Of a stretch of DNA of 64,000 nucleotides, positions 1 through 10,267 are shown one piece after another. Positions within the stretch are counted from its first letter, which is position 1, and every line of letters starts with the position of its first letter. The DNA is taken from the NCBI RefSeq assembly GCF_009856295.1, contig NZ_WMEU01000001.1:372001-436000 (forward strand), read 5' to 3'. Source of the stretch: Pontibacillus yanchengensis. Its GTDB lineage: Bacteria > Bacillota > Bacilli > Bacillales > BH030062. Below the pieces are notes generated by a model. That model ran no database searches. It was given only the letters and a program-made list of their open reading frames with translations, and had not been told where the DNA came from. Made by a program: the position numbers and the translations under genes.

Positions 1-723
1 ATCTAAGCTAACAGGGCCCGATATGAGCGTTACTTCCGCTCCAAGTGAAGCAGCCTGTTTAGCGAAAGCATACCCCATTTTTCCAGTAGAATGATTGGTA
101 AAGAAACGTACAGGATCGACTTTTTCCTTCGTAGGTCCTGCTGTAATAAGAACTCGCTTTCCAACCAAGGACTGTTCTATGCTTTCTTGTTCTTCAAGTA
201 CGCGCACTATTGTCTCTGGCTCTTCCAAACGTCCCTTGCCAACATACCCACATGCAAGATATCCTTCTCCTGGTTCAATGAAGCGGTATCCATATTGCTC
301 TAATTGTTTAAGGTTCTCTTGAACAGCAGGATGTGCATACATATGTACGTTCATAGCTGGTGCAACGTAAACAGGTGCTTCACTAGCTAAAAGGGTAGTG
401 GTGAGCATGTCATCTGCGATACCGTTTGCAATTTTACCAAGTAAATTAGCCGTTGCAGGTGCTAGAACAATTAAATCCGCCCAATCCGCTACATCTATAT
501 GAGCAATTTGTTCAGGAACCTTTTCATCAAATGTATCTGTGTAGACTGGATTTCTTGATAGGGCCTGAAAAGTAAGAGGGGTTACAAATTGTTGGGCACT
601 TTCTGTCATGATAACTGTTACATTTGCACCAGCTTGAACTAACTTACTCGTTAAAGCACATGCTTTGTAGGCAGCAATACCTCCAGATACACCTAATACA
701 ACCTTTTTATCCTTTAAAACCAC
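1..723 (-). CDS. coaBC: CoaBC, phosphopantothenoylcysteine decarboxylase / phosphopantothenate-cysteine ligase, 5' part
   Basis: Bifunctional coenzyme A biosynthesis enzyme: the ligase half joins cysteine to 4'-phosphopantothenate and the flavin-dependent CoaC half decarboxylates the product. The first 241 codons are inside the window and the rest runs off the left edge. The N-terminal flavoprotein motif VSGGIAAYK, the catalytic-His stretch [11 protein letters not shown], the PAMN motif and the substrate-clamp Cys in [11 protein letters not shown] are visible, followed by the start of the CoaB half ([14 protein letters not shown]). The start is GTG at 723 with GGAGGG upstream. It follows rpoZ as in B. 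subtilis yloI, but a terminator-like hairpin and its own promoter with a palindrome lie between them. Confidence 0.95.
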   Translation of the reverse strand, partial: MVLKDKKVVLGVSGGIAAYKACALTSKLVQAGANVTVIMTESAQQFVTPLTFQALSRNPVYTDTFDEKVPEQIAHIDVADWADLIVLAPATANLLGKIANGIADDMLTTTLLASEAPVYVAPAMNVHMYAHPAVQENLKQLEQYGYRFIEPGEGYLACGYVGKGRLEEPETIVRVLEEQESIEQSLVGKRVLITAGPTKEKVDPVRFFTNHSTGKMGYAFAKQAASLGAEVTLISGPVSLD

Positions 724-754
724 AGCTCTTCCCTCCAAATCTTTATGTATCCGT

Positions 755-785
755 ATTTTACTATTAATGGAATGAGTGTTCATTC
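755..785 (-). promoter_or_regulatory. Putative coaBC promoter with overlapping FadR-like palindrome
   Basis: On the minus strand a -10 TAAAAT (760-755) lies 16 nt from a -35-like TGAACA (782-777). The -35 is embedded in a perfect 6-4-6 palindrome GAATGAgtgtTCATTC (770-785). The half-sites match the B. subtilis FadR (YsiA) operator, roughly TGAATGAnTAnTCATTCA, but the centre differs. An operator over the -35 would fit repression. That the regulator is FadR is inference. Confidence 0.5.
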
Positions 786-820
786 TTATTGCTTACAAGA
801 AAAACATAGGTATTTAAGAA

Positions 821-850
821 ATAAAAATAACAACCTAATTAAGGTTGTTA
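821..850 (-). terminator. Intrinsic terminator after rpoZ
   Basis: The stem AACAACCT/AGGTTGTT with a short AATT-centred loop (829-849) is followed on the minus strand by the T-rich run ATTTTTATTT. It lies directly after the rpoZ stop codon and would end the yloC/remA-gmk-rpoZ transcript before coaBC. Confidence 0.7.
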
Positions 851-859
851 TTTCTTCTC

Positions 860-1954
<1,095 letters not shown>

Positions 1955-2041
1955 TGTGGCTCCTCCTTCGTCATTGCAAACAAACATGTTTATACATTCA
2001 ATACTATAATTATATGAAAAACTATAAGCAAAACTCAATGC

Positions 2042-2944
2042 TTATTCAACATTTTGCACTTGTTCTTTAATTTTTTCTATTTCACTTTTTAATTGTACAA
2101 CCCATTCACTAATTTGTGTATCATTTGATTTAGACCCAATTGTATTCACTTCACGATGCATTTCTTGAACAATGAAATCTAATTGTCTTCCAATTGATTC
2201 ATTACTTGTTAGCTTATCAAAAAATTGATCTAGATGGCTACCTAAACGTGTAACCTCTTCAGTAATATCCCCTTTTTCTGCTAACAAAGCAACTTCTTGA
2301 AGAATACGAGACCCATCTTCTTTTAGCTCCTCGTTGATATACTCTGACATTCGCTGTTTTATTCTGTCTCGCATGGAATCAACTACAACATGCCTTCGAT
2401 CTTCCAATTCGGAGAGAATTAATCGTATCTGCTTCAACCTACTATTGATATCATCATGTAAAGCCACGCCTTCCTGAGCGCGCATATCTGATACCTTTGT
2501 TGCTGCTTCTTGTAGTGCTGACATGATTTCACCTTCTACTTGATCATAACCTTCTTCTTTCTCCTGTACAGAGAATAATTCTTGAAAGGTTGTTAACGTA
2601 TTTACATCAACGTCTCCACCTAATTGATAGCGGGATTTAGCAAGCTTCATTTCATGAATGAATTGGTCCATTAGTTCATAATCCGTTTGTAATTCACGTT
2701 TGGTGAAACCATTGCCTTCAATCGTAACATAAACATCTACTCTTCCGCGACGAAATAATTGTTGAATTTCCTTCTTCATTTTATCCTCTAGATACATGAG
2801 TGATCGAGGCATCTTAGTGGAAAAATCAAGAAAGCGGTGATTTACCGTACGAATTTCGACAGTAATCTCCGTTTCCTGCTCCTTCGCCAATTTAACACTA
2901 CGCCCGTAGCCTGTCATACTCCTTACCACGAATATCACACCCAT
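2042..2944 (-). CDS. yloC: YicC/YloC family endoribonuclease
   Basis: The YicC family acts as an endoribonuclease in RNA turnover. The N-terminal hallmark SMTGYGR and the C-terminal conserved block REVNTIGSKSNDTQIS are both present. The ATG at 2944 gives 300 aa, but the real start may be GTG 2929 or ATG 2917 (the latter giving 291 aa, close to B. subtilis); no upstream ribosome site is decisive. The gene heads the remA-gmk-rpoZ group. Confidence 0.9.
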   Translation of the reverse strand: MGVIFVVRSMTGYGRSVKLAKEQETEITVEIRTVNHRFLDFSTKMPRSLMYLEDKMKKEIQQLFRRGRVDVYVTIEGNGFTKRELQTDYELMDQFIHEMKLAKSRYQLGGDVDVNTLTTFQELFSVQEKEEGYDQVEGEIMSALQEAATKVSDMRAQEGVALHDDINSRLKQIRLILSELEDRRHVVVDSMRDRIKQRMSEYINEELKEDGSRILQEVALLAEKGDITEEVTRLGSHLDQFFDKLTSNESIGRQLDFIVQEMHREVNTIGSKSNDTQISEWVVQLKSEIEKIKEQVQNVE

Positions 2945-3104
2945 TCATTATTCTTTATCTGTTTTTCCACAATTACTAATAAACATTCATTCTCCTAGAG
3001 TAATCATACCATTATTTTTACCAAAATGTTGTATTTAACGCAGCATATAACGTCTTGCTCGGTGCTGGAACTAGACATATAAGTGACAAATTATACTTTC
3101 TTTC

Positions 3105-3137
3105 CTTTAAAAAGAGCTTGGCTAGGCCAAGCTCTAA
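3105..3137 (-). terminator. Terminator of the NCS2 permease gene
   Basis: A perfect 10-bp stem AGAGCTTGGC/GCCAAGCTCT with a 3-nt loop (3113-3135) is followed on the minus strand by TTTTT. It lies just after the permease stop codon. Confidence 0.9.
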
Positions 3138-3159
3138 TTAAGAATCATATCTCTATTGA

Positions 3160-4461
3160 TTAAGCCATTGGTGTAAACAATAAATAGATAACAAAAATAA
3201 CCGCAAAGATGTATAACAACCAATGAACCTGCTTCCCTTTACCACTTACAAGCTTCATTAAAGGGTAAGATATAAACCCAACAGCAATCCCTGTAGCTAT
3301 ACTTGAAGTTAATGGCATGGCTAATAGAGTAGCATAGGCAGGAAAAGATTCATCAAATGTCTTCCAATCTACACGGGATAAACCTTCAATCATGAAACAA
3401 CCTACAATAATTAGCACTGGTGCAGTAATAGCAGGTGTTGTAGCAATTGCTTTTACAATTGGTGAAAAGAACATAGATACAATAAATAACATCCCTACTA
3501 CAACCGATGTAAGTCCTGTTCTTCCCCCTGCTGCAACACCTGTTGTGGACTCAATATAAGCTGTAGAAGGACTCGTACCGAATAATGAACCAGTTGTAGT
3601 GGCCACCGCATCTGCCATTAGTGCGGATTTTGCGTTTGGAAGCGACCCATTTTTCATAAAGCCACCTTGTTCCGCAACACCAACAAGTGTCCCTGTAGTA
3701 TCAAAGATTGTAACAAGTAAGAATGCGAATATAACGATATACAGACTGTTGGAAAACACACCGAAGATATTCATATCCATAAATACTGGTGCAGGAGGTA
3801 ATCCTACTGGTATACCACCTTCAAATGGCATTTGCCCTGTAAAATATGCAATAAATGCCGTTATAATCATACCAATAAACAAGGCACCTTTAACATTTCG
3901 AGCCAATAAAATCAAAGTGATGGTAAGGCCAGATAGGGATAACAACGCTGTTGGTGATGATAAATCTCCAATCAAACCTTCCTCTGCTGTTTTGTCTAAT
4001 ATCCCTGCCATTTCAAGACCAATAAATGCTATGAACAACCCTATTCCAGATGTAATACCATACTTTAATGAATTTGGAATTGCTTCAATCAGCTTCTCAC
4101 GGAAATTTGTTAAGCTTAACAACATAAATAACAGACCTGCTATAAAAACAGTACCTAATACTATTTGATAGGATAACCCTTGACTACCTACTACAGATGC
4201 AAAATAAGCGTTTAAGCCCATACCAGGTGCAATAGCAATAGGATAATTCGCTGCAAATGCCATAATAAACGTTCCCACTACCGCTGCTATAATAGTAGCC
4301 ATGAATACTTGGTCGAAAGGAATTCCCGCGCTTTGTAGAATCGTTGGATTCACAAATACGATATAGACCATAGACAAAAATGTAGTGAATCCTGCTATCA
4401 CTTCTGTTCGAACCGTTGTATTATTTCCTACTAAGTTAAATCGTTTCATTAATTGTTCCAT
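3160..4461 (-). CDS. NCS2 family purine permease (PbuG/PbuO-like, AzgA type)
   Basis: A 433-aa integral membrane importer with about 12 to 14 hydrophobic segments. N-terminal FTTFLSMVYIVFVNP and GMGLNAYFA, and the central GTSPSTAYIEST motif, are typical of AzgA-type guanine/hypoxanthine/adenine carriers. It interrupts the conserved yloB-yloC neighbourhood, so it is an insertion relative to B. subtilis. The upstream region has a good promoter with two inverted PurBox-like CGAA sites, which supports a purine substrate. Which purine is unknown; PbuO or PbuG would both fit. Confidence 0.88.
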   Translation of the reverse strand: MEQLMKRFNLVGNNTTVRTEVIAGFTTFLSMVYIVFVNPTILQSAGIPFDQVFMATIIAAVVGTFIMAFAANYPIAIAPGMGLNAYFASVVGSQGLSYQIVLGTVFIAGLLFMLLSLTNFREKLIEAIPNSLKYGITSGIGLFIAFIGLEMAGILDKTAEEGLIGDLSSPTALLSLSGLTITLILLARNVKGALFIGMIITAFIAYFTGQMPFEGGIPVGLPPAPVFMDMNIFGVFSNSLYIVIFAFLLVTIFDTTGTLVGVAEQGGFMKNGSLPNAKSALMADAVATTTGSLFGTSPSTAYIESTTGVAAGGRTGLTSVVVGMLFIVSMFFSPIVKAIATTPAITAPVLIIVGCFMIEGLSRVDWKTFDESFPAYATLLAMPLTSSIATGIAVGFISYPLMKLVSGKGKQVHWLLYIFAVIFVIYLLFTPMA

Positions 4462-4480
4462 CTAAAACACCACTTTTTCA

Positions 4481-4533
4481 CGAATAATTATTCAACCATT
4501 GTACATAATATTCGTTTTTCACTATATTTTCAA
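4481..4533 (-). promoter_or_regulatory. Permease promoter with paired PurR-box-like sites
   Basis: On the minus strand -35 TTGAAA (4533-4528), a 17-nt spacer and -10 TATTAT (4510-4505) form a good sigma-A promoter. A CGAA-centred site (AAAACGAATATT, TTCG at 4511-4514 on +) touches the -10. An inverted partner (CGAA at 4481-4484 on +) lies 26 nt downstream. Paired inverted PurBoxes at about this spacing are the B. subtilis PurR operator design. No purine riboswitch was seen. Confidence 0.55.
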
Positions 4534-4647
4534 TGGTTTTAATCAAATTTATTAATAATAATCATCGAAAAGAGGCTATGATGAAAATGAGCAGTTGCAT
4601 TATGTAAAACAGATTAGATATCTTAACTCCTAATTACTCCAAGAAAA

Positions 4648-5345
4648 CCCCATTATCTTGAAGACTTGGATTCGAGATATATTCAAAAGGTGATGGGTCC
4701 GATACTTGAAAAGTGGAAGGGGGGGGTTACGGTGAAACAACTCGCTTTCCTGCGGGCGAGCTGGGGAGCCTTCTCAGTCGCTTTGCTCCATACGGGCTCT
4801 TACCAACCTCTTTCTCCCGCGGGAGTCTCGTAGTTCCCCTTCACCCCCAGCCGGGTAATGGCTATCGGACCCACGGCCAAATGTTGTATGTCTGCCGAAA
4901 GGACATATAAGCTCTTATTTTTAGTGAAAACCCTCTTTGGGTAGATCTTGTGGACAAATAAAACTTTATTTTTTACAAACAGCGACCTAAATGTCCATTA
5001 GCTTTCTTGCCACAGAATTTTTTGTTATGAACCAATTGTGATACTAGAACTTACTAGGGTGTAGACCGTCAGAAGATATTCAAATACCTCAACCTCTCTA
5101 ACTTCGCAATATTTCCGTTGCTCCCAATACTAGCAAAGGTGGCCGTGGAACAAGGAGACTCCCGCCGGAGAAAGAGCTAGGCAAGACCCCACAGAGCCCC
5201 GATTTTTGGGCTCAAGGAGGCCTGCCAGCTCGCCGGCAGGACGCGAGTTGTTCCACGGCCACCTTTATTCTAACTAATTCTACGGGTACATCGCTCTTTC
5301 TGTGCGATCACCAAATTTATCTCGAATCCAAGTGAATAAGATTTA
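4648..5345. repeat. Composite GC-rich intergenic repeat, copy A (two inverted halves)
   Basis: Roughly 700 bp without a credible gene. It is bounded by inverted copies of ACTTGGATTCGAGATA (4664-4679 and, reversed, 5318-5333). The left half (about 4650-4963) is almost the same as copy B at 24028-24301 read in reverse, but carries about 40 extra bases near 4833-4875 that pair with its own left part (GGTCCGATA near 4696 against TATCGGACC near 4862). The right half (about 5135-5273) holds the same box family in the opposite orientation, from GAGACTCCCGCCGGAG to CGCGAGTTGTT. GC content is clearly above the surrounding AT-rich sequence. Confidence 0.8.
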
Positions 5346-5387
5346 CCTTATCCTTAATGAAAAAAGGGTAATATACTACTTTGCATG

Positions 5388-5417
5388 AAAAACCAAGCTA
5401 ATGTTTAGCCTGGTTTT
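5388..5417 (-). terminator. Terminator of the Ca2+ ATPase gene
   Basis: A 12-bp imperfect stem AAAACCAGGCTA/TAGCTTGGTTTT is followed by T residues on the minus strand, just past the stop at 5426. Confidence 0.85.
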
Positions 5418-5425
5418 CCATGAGT

Positions 5426-8083
5426 CTATTTTTTTGAATATCCCCATAATAGGGTTGGGATGGCGCTTAAACCGATGATGCCAATCCAATCTCTTAGTGC
5501 TAAGTCTGTTGTGTGGAAAGGCCCTTGTAATGGTTCGTAATAAATGACTACGAGTAATAGTAATAAAGAGGAAATTACTGCACCAAGTAAATATAAGTTA
5601 CCAAATGGATTTCTTGCAAATACAGAACGTTCACTTCGGCAGTCGAAAACATGAATCAACTGAGCCATAACTAATGTACTAAACGCGATTGTTTGAGCGT
5701 ATAGTAGTCTTTCTTCCTGACCTTGATAAGCTAGGATAAACGCAATCAGTGTAACTAGTCCAATCATGATACCCCGGGAAACTATTTTGAAGCCAAGACC
5801 TCTTGCGAAAACTCCTTCTTTAGCACTTCTAGGTGGTTGTTTCATGACGTTTCCTTCTGATTTATCTAATCCTAGGGCCATTGCAGGTAATCCATCTGTA
5901 ACTAGGTTCACCCATAGAATCTGTACAGGAACGAGTGGTAATGGCAACGCTAGTAACATCGCAAACAACATCACTAATATTTCTCCTACATTAGAAGCGA
6001 GCAAATATCGTATGAATTTACGAATATTCTCATAGATGTTTCTTCCTTCATGAATGGCTGACTTAATCGTTGCAAAGTTATCATCTAGCAAAATAAGAGA
6101 GGAAGCTTCTTTGGCGACATCCGTGCCAGAACGTCCCATAGAAACACCTATATCACTTGCTTTAATAGCAGGGGCATCATTGACTCCATCTCCAGTCATA
6201 GCAACGACATGCCCTTGACGTTGAAACGCTTTAACAATTTTCAATTTGTGTTCTGGAGTTACTCTAGCAAACACGTATACATCATCTATTATCGATGCCA
6301 ATTGCTGTTCACTCATTCTACTTATCTCTGACCCTTCAACAACTCGACCATTTTCAGGCATCAAATCCAAATCTAACGCAATCGCACGGGCTGTTTTAGC
6401 ATGATCACCTGTAATCATAACGGTTTTAATACCCGCTTGTTTACATTCTAAAATAGCCTGTTTCACTTCTTTTCTAGGTGGATCTATTATACCTGCCAAT
6501 CCTATAAAAACTAAGTCTTTTTCTAAATCGACGTCTGAATAATGAACCCCTTGTTTTAGCGGCTTACAACAAATAGCTATCGTCCTTAGCGCATGATCCG
6601 CCATGGTATGTACCTTCCGATTAATGTTCTCTTCATCTCTAGCTTTCAACGGTACATGCCCAGATTCTGTTCGTACATACTGAATACGGGGCAGCAAAAC
6701 ATCGGGAGCCCCTTTTGTAATAACGAAACGCCTATTTTGTTCATCCTCAATGACTACACTCATACGCTTACGATCTGAATCAAAAGGTATTTCATGGACT
6801 ATCTTATAAGAAGCGAGCGTTTCTAGTGTGATGGATGCCTTCCTTGCCGCTACAAGGAGCGCTCCTTCTGTAGGATCTCCATCTAATACATAGCGTTCAT
6901 TTTTATACGTGATGGATGCATTGTTACATAAGGCACCATACAATAGCATTTGTTGCACAACAGGTGAATCTTGTGTATCTACTTTGTGATCCCCTTCGTA
7001 AAATCCACCACTTATATCATAACCCTCTCCAGAAACAGTTAGAGAATCTTCGATTGTAAACAGTTGCTTAACGGTCATTTGATTTTCCGTCATTGTACCT
7101 GTTTTATCAGAACATATGACTGAAGCACAGCCAAGCGTCTCCACAGCTGACAATTTACGAACAATTGCTTTACGTTTAATCATTCTTTGGACACCTAATG
7201 ATAAAGCAACCGTTACAATGGCAGGTAATCCTTCAGGGATCGCCGCAACTGCAAGGGATACACCTGCTAAGAACATGTTATATAGGGGATGGCCTTGATA
7301 TACACCTAACATAACAACAAGTGCAGTAAGAACTAACGCTGTAATAATTAATATTTTTCCTAGTTCTGCAAGTTTACGTTCTAACGGAGTTTGTACTCTC
7401 TCAGTATTTACAAGCAAGGTTGCAATCTGACCCATTGCTGTATCCATGCCCACCCCCACAACAACACCCGTGCCACTGCCCCGTGTCACTAATGTTCCTG
7501 TAAAAGCCATATTATGCTGATCCCCTACTTCAACATCTTCCCGACCTATTTCATGGACATTCTTCGTAACAGGTAGAGATTCGCCGGTCAAAGCCGACTC
7601 TTCCACTTCAAGCCCTTTAACCTGAATAAGACGAACGTCTGCACTAATACGATCTCCACTAGTCATTTTGATGACATCCCCAACTACTACATCAGCTGAA
7701 GGAATCTTCTTCCATTGTCCGTCCCTTAAAACATGGGCTTGAGGGGCAGAGAGTTCCTTCAGTTTCGCTAGTGATTTTTCTGCTTTGCGCTCTTGGAAAT
7801 ACCCAAGAACTCCGTTCATCAGAACAATTGCCATAATGGCAATTGCATCAACATATTCCCCTAACAATCCAGATATTAACGTAGCTGCTAACAACACTAA
7901 TACCATGAAATCTTGGAATTGCTTAAAGAACAACATCAACCAACTTACACCTTTTCCCTCTTCTAACACATTTGGACCGAATTTTTTTAATCGCTCACCT
8001 GCTTGCTTTTCCGTTAGACCTTCTCGGATGTCCACAGCGAGTTTTCTAGCTACATGTTCCGAATTGTATTTATACCATTTCAC
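5426..8083 (-). CDS. yloB: Calcium-translocating P-type ATPase (YloB-like, PMCA/SERCA type)
   Basis: P2A-type ATPase that exports Ca2+ across the membrane. Domains in order: N-terminal cation-ATPase domain, TM1-2, actuator domain with TGES (about residues 166-169), TM4 with the ion-binding PEGLP (about 284-288), phosphorylation site DKTGT (Asp about 326), hinge GDGVNDAP, and C-terminal TM5-10. I prefer the GTG start at 8083 ([11 protein letters not shown]), with GGAGG 8 nt upstream, giving 885 aa; TTG at 8098 would add five residues but lies inside that ribosome site. It is divergent from rqcH as in B. subtilis. Confidence 0.92.
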   Translation of the reverse strand: MKWYKYNSEHVARKLAVDIREGLTEKQAGERLKKFGPNVLEEGKGVSWLMLFFKQFQDFMVLVLLAATLISGLLGEYVDAIAIMAIVLMNGVLGYFQERKAEKSLAKLKELSAPQAHVLRDGQWKKIPSADVVVGDVIKMTSGDRISADVRLIQVKGLEVEESALTGESLPVTKNVHEIGREDVEVGDQHNMAFTGTLVTRGSGTGVVVGVGMDTAMGQIATLLVNTERVQTPLERKLAELGKILIITALVLTALVVMLGVYQGHPLYNMFLAGVSLAVAAIPEGLPAIVTVALSLGVQRMIKRKAIVRKLSAVETLGCASVICSDKTGTMTENQMTVKQLFTIEDSLTVSGEGYDISGGFYEGDHKVDTQDSPVVQQMLLYGALCNNASITYKNERYVLDGDPTEGALLVAARKASITLETLASYKIVHEIPFDSDRKRMSVVIEDEQNRRFVITKGAPDVLLPRIQYVRTESGHVPLKARDEENINRKVHTMADHALRTIAICCKPLKQGVHYSDVDLEKDLVFIGLAGIIDPPRKEVKQAILECKQAGIKTVMITGDHAKTARAIALDLDLMPENGRVVEGSEISRMSEQQLASIIDDVYVFARVTPEHKLKIVKAFQRQGHVVAMTGDGVNDAPAIKASDIGVSMGRSGTDVAKEASSLILLDDNFATIKSAIHEGRNIYENIRKFIRYLLASNVGEILVMLFAMLLALPLPLVPVQILWVNLVTDGLPAMALGLDKSEGNVMKQPPRSAKEGVFARGLGFKIVSRGIMIGLVTLIAFILAYQGQEERLLYAQTIAFSTLVMAQLIHVFDCRSERSVFARNPFGNLYLLGAVISSLLLLLVVIYYEPLQGPFHTTDLALRDWIGIIGLSAIPTLLWGYSKK

Positions 8084-8121
8084 GCCACATTCCTCCAAGT
8101 GAGATGTCTTTACTATATCTA

Positions 8122-8150
8122 TTCAGACTCGTCCCAAAACATGCTATAAT
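8122..8150 (+). promoter_or_regulatory. rqcH promoter
   Basis: TTCAGA, a 17-nt spacer and an extended -10 TGCTATAAT (TATAAT at 8145-8150), 25 nt before the rqcH start codon, which has GAGGTGAT as ribosome site. Confidence 0.7.
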
Positions 8151-8174
8151 CGGTATATTGTGAGGTGATTTCCT

Positions 8175-9896
8175 ATGTCATTTGATGGCGTTGTCACCCG
8201 GGCGATTAGTCATGAACTACAAGAAACCATTACACCCGGCCGAATTATGAAAATTTATCAACCAACGCAAACCGAATTAATATTCACCATCCGTAGTCAA
8301 GGAAAGAACCATAGCCTATTGCTATCGGCTCACCCTTCCTATGCACGGATGCATTTGACACAAGAAAAGTATCAAAATCCAAAAGAACCCCCTATGTTTT
8401 GTATGCTTCTACGTAAGCATTTAGTCGGTGGATTTATTGAGTCCATCGAACAAGTAGACATGGAGCGTATTATTCGTATTTCTGTACGAAGTAAAGACGA
8501 GATTGGTGATGAAAAAACGAAGACATTCATCGTGGAAATCATGGGGAAGCATAGTAATTTAATTCTTGTTGAAGAAGAGCGGGAAATGATTTTAGATTGC
8601 ATTAAGCATGTATCTCCTGCTCAAAATAGCTACCGGACTTTACTACCAGGTCATTCATACAAGCTTCCACCAGATCAAGGTAAACACAACCCTGTTAACC
8701 TTGATAGTGATACATTTATAAGAAAGCTTGATTTTAATGCAGGAAAATTAGACAAGCAGGTTATGAATGTATGCATGGGCTTTTCACCAATGATTGCCAA
8801 AGAACTTGTCTATCGTGCTGGTCTAGGATCTTCTGAGAGGTACAGACAAACCTTCGAGGAAATCCAAACTACATTACGAAACCATGACTATGCTCCACAA
8901 ATATTCAGAGGTCAGAAAGAACAGTTTTATGTTCTACCTCTGTATTCAAAACAAGAAGAAACTGAACATTATAGTTCTGTTAGCGAGATGCTAGACGCTT
9001 ATTATTCAGGAAAAGCAGAGCGAGACCGCGTCAAACAACAAGCAGGTGACCTAGCCCGCTTCTTAAAAAATGAAAGGGATAAGAACGAGCGGAAAATCAA
9101 AAAGCATTATGAAACGTTAGAGAAAGCTGAAAATGCTTTTGAATATCAAAAATATGGTGAATTGCTTACAGCTCATATGCATCTTGTAAAGCAAGGAGAT
9201 AAAGCTGTTACCGTTGTTGATTACTATGATCCAGAACAATCAGAGGTAACCATTGAACTGAATCCAAACAGAACACCTAGTGAAAATGCCCAAAGCTATT
9301 TTCAAACGTACGGTAAAATGAAAAAATCTAAAGAAGTTGTACAACACGAAATAACCAAAGCTAGACAAGAAATCACTTATTTAGAACAGCTCATCCAGCA
9401 AATAGATTCTGCGCGTGAAGAAGATATTGAAGAAATTCGTGAGGAACTACGTGAAGAAGGTTATGTGAAAGCACGACCGCAGCAAAAAAAGAAAAAGAAG
9501 CCTCAAAAGCCACAACCAGATCAATTTATTTCAAGCGATGGCACAACCATTCTGGTAGGAAAAAACAACAAACAAAACGAATATGTAACAACTCGTATGG
9601 CGAACCGTGATGACATATGGTTGCATACCAAGGACATCCCTGGTTCTCATGTCGTCATCCGAGACTCAGACCCAGGTGAGGAAACATTATTAGAAGCCGC
9701 TCAATTAGCCGCTTACTTTAGTAAATCAAGATCCTCCTCTTCTGTACCTGTCGATTATACGTTAATCCGTCATGTAAAAAAGCCTAATGGAGCGAAACCT
9801 GGCTTTGTAACATATGATAATCAAAAAACATTATTTGTGACGCCTGATGAAGGCATGGTTCGTTCCTTACGTCAAAACAAACAAACAGCCGACTGA
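8175..9896 (+). CDS. rqcH: RqcH (YloA), ribosome quality control NFACT protein
   Basis: The bacterial NEMF/Rqc2 homologue binds stalled 50S subunits and recruits tRNA-Ala to add C-terminal alanine tails that mark nascent chains for degradation. NFACT-N domain at the start (MSFDGVVTRAISHEL), helix-hairpin-helix region, long coiled coil (about 290-430), a lysine-rich linker (KKKKKPQ) and C-terminal NFACT-R (DDIWLHTKDIPGSHV). The functionally important Asp97-Arg98 pair of B. subtilis RqcH reads Glu97-Arg98 here (QVDMERI). The length of 573 aa is normal. The stop codon lies in a bidirectional terminator. It was formerly annotated as a fibronectin-binding protein. Confidence 0.93.
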   Translation: MSFDGVVTRAISHELQETITPGRIMKIYQPTQTELIFTIRSQGKNHSLLLSAHPSYARMHLTQEKYQNPKEPPMFCMLLRKHLVGGFIESIEQVDMERIIRISVRSKDEIGDEKTKTFIVEIMGKHSNLILVEEEREMILDCIKHVSPAQNSYRTLLPGHSYKLPPDQGKHNPVNLDSDTFIRKLDFNAGKLDKQVMNVCMGFSPMIAKELVYRAGLGSSERYRQTFEEIQTTLRNHDYAPQIFRGQKEQFYVLPLYSKQEETEHYSSVSEMLDAYYSGKAERDRVKQQAGDLARFLKNERDKNERKIKKHYETLEKAENAFEYQKYGELLTAHMHLVKQGDKAVTVVDYYDPEQSEVTIELNPNRTPSENAQSYFQTYGKMKKSKEVVQHEITKARQEITYLEQLIQQIDSAREEDIEEIREELREEGYVKARPQQKKKKKPQKPQPDQFISSDGTTILVGKNNKQNEYVTTRMANRDDIWLHTKDIPGSHVVIRDSDPGEETLLEAAQLAAYFSKSRSSSSVPVDYTLIRHVKKPNGAKPGFVTYDNQKTLFVTPDEGMVRSLRQNKQTAD

Positions 9897-10199
9897 TATC
9901 AGTCGGCTGTTTGTTTCATTTTTATTTGACCTTGGTTTCATAAATAGTTGCACCCAATAGCTGGCATAACGACCATCTTGTTGGACATATCCCACACCAA
10001 GTTCCGTAAAGTTCTCGTTTAATATGTTGGCACGGTGATCCTCACTATTCATCCAATTCGTTACCACCGCTTCAGGATCTAGTTGACCTGCTGCAACATT
10101 TTCACCTGCTGTTTGAGAAGTAAAACCGAATTCCTTCATTATTTCAAACAGTGAGCCATACGTAAGTGAATTATGAGAGAAATAATTATTTTCAGCCAT
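9867..10199 (-). pseudogene. Truncated CAP-domain (SCP/YkwD-like) protein remnant
   Basis: The reading frame from MAENNYFSHNS through TAGENVAAGQ, WMNSEDHRANIL and GVGYVQQDGRYASYWVQLF is the main part of a bacterial CAP domain, including the His, Glu and His of the family pocket. The signal peptide and first helix that normally precede the DMAENNYFSHNS stretch are missing; in-frame sequence upstream of about 10205 is unrelated. The C-terminus reads through the rqcH terminator. It could be translated as a 110-aa cytoplasmic fragment (weak AAAAGGG before ATG 10199), but a decayed gene is more likely. Confidence 0.75.
9880..9917. terminator. Bidirectional terminator at rqcH 3' end
   Basis: A perfect palindrome, AACAGCCGACTGAT mirrored around GATATC, with T/A-rich flanks on both sides. 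It contains the rqcH stop codon and also lies inside the 3' end of the convergent CAP-domain remnant. Confidence 0.9.
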
Positions 10200-10238
10200 A
10201 TCCAACCCTTTTCTGATGCGTATCCCTATACAATACGA

Positions 10239-10264
10239 AAAGCCGACTATAATTAAGTCGGCTT
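10239..10264 (-). terminator. Terminator after the small membrane protein gene
   Basis: The stem AAGCCGACTTA/TAGTCGGCTT is followed by TTTT on the minus strand, just beyond the stop at 10268. It shares the GCCGACT core with the rqcH terminator. Confidence 0.85.
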
Positions 10265-10267
10265 CTC

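Noticed and set aside
3599..4168. 189-codon plus-strand frame antisense to the NCS2 permease
   Set aside because: A shadow of a strongly hydrophobic membrane protein gene; no ribosome site and unlikely composition.
4713..4910. 65-codon plus-strand frame inside repeat copy A
   Set aside because: The homologous copy B does not preserve the frame (internal gap of about 40 bases and other changes); GC-rich repeat sequence gives spurious open frames.
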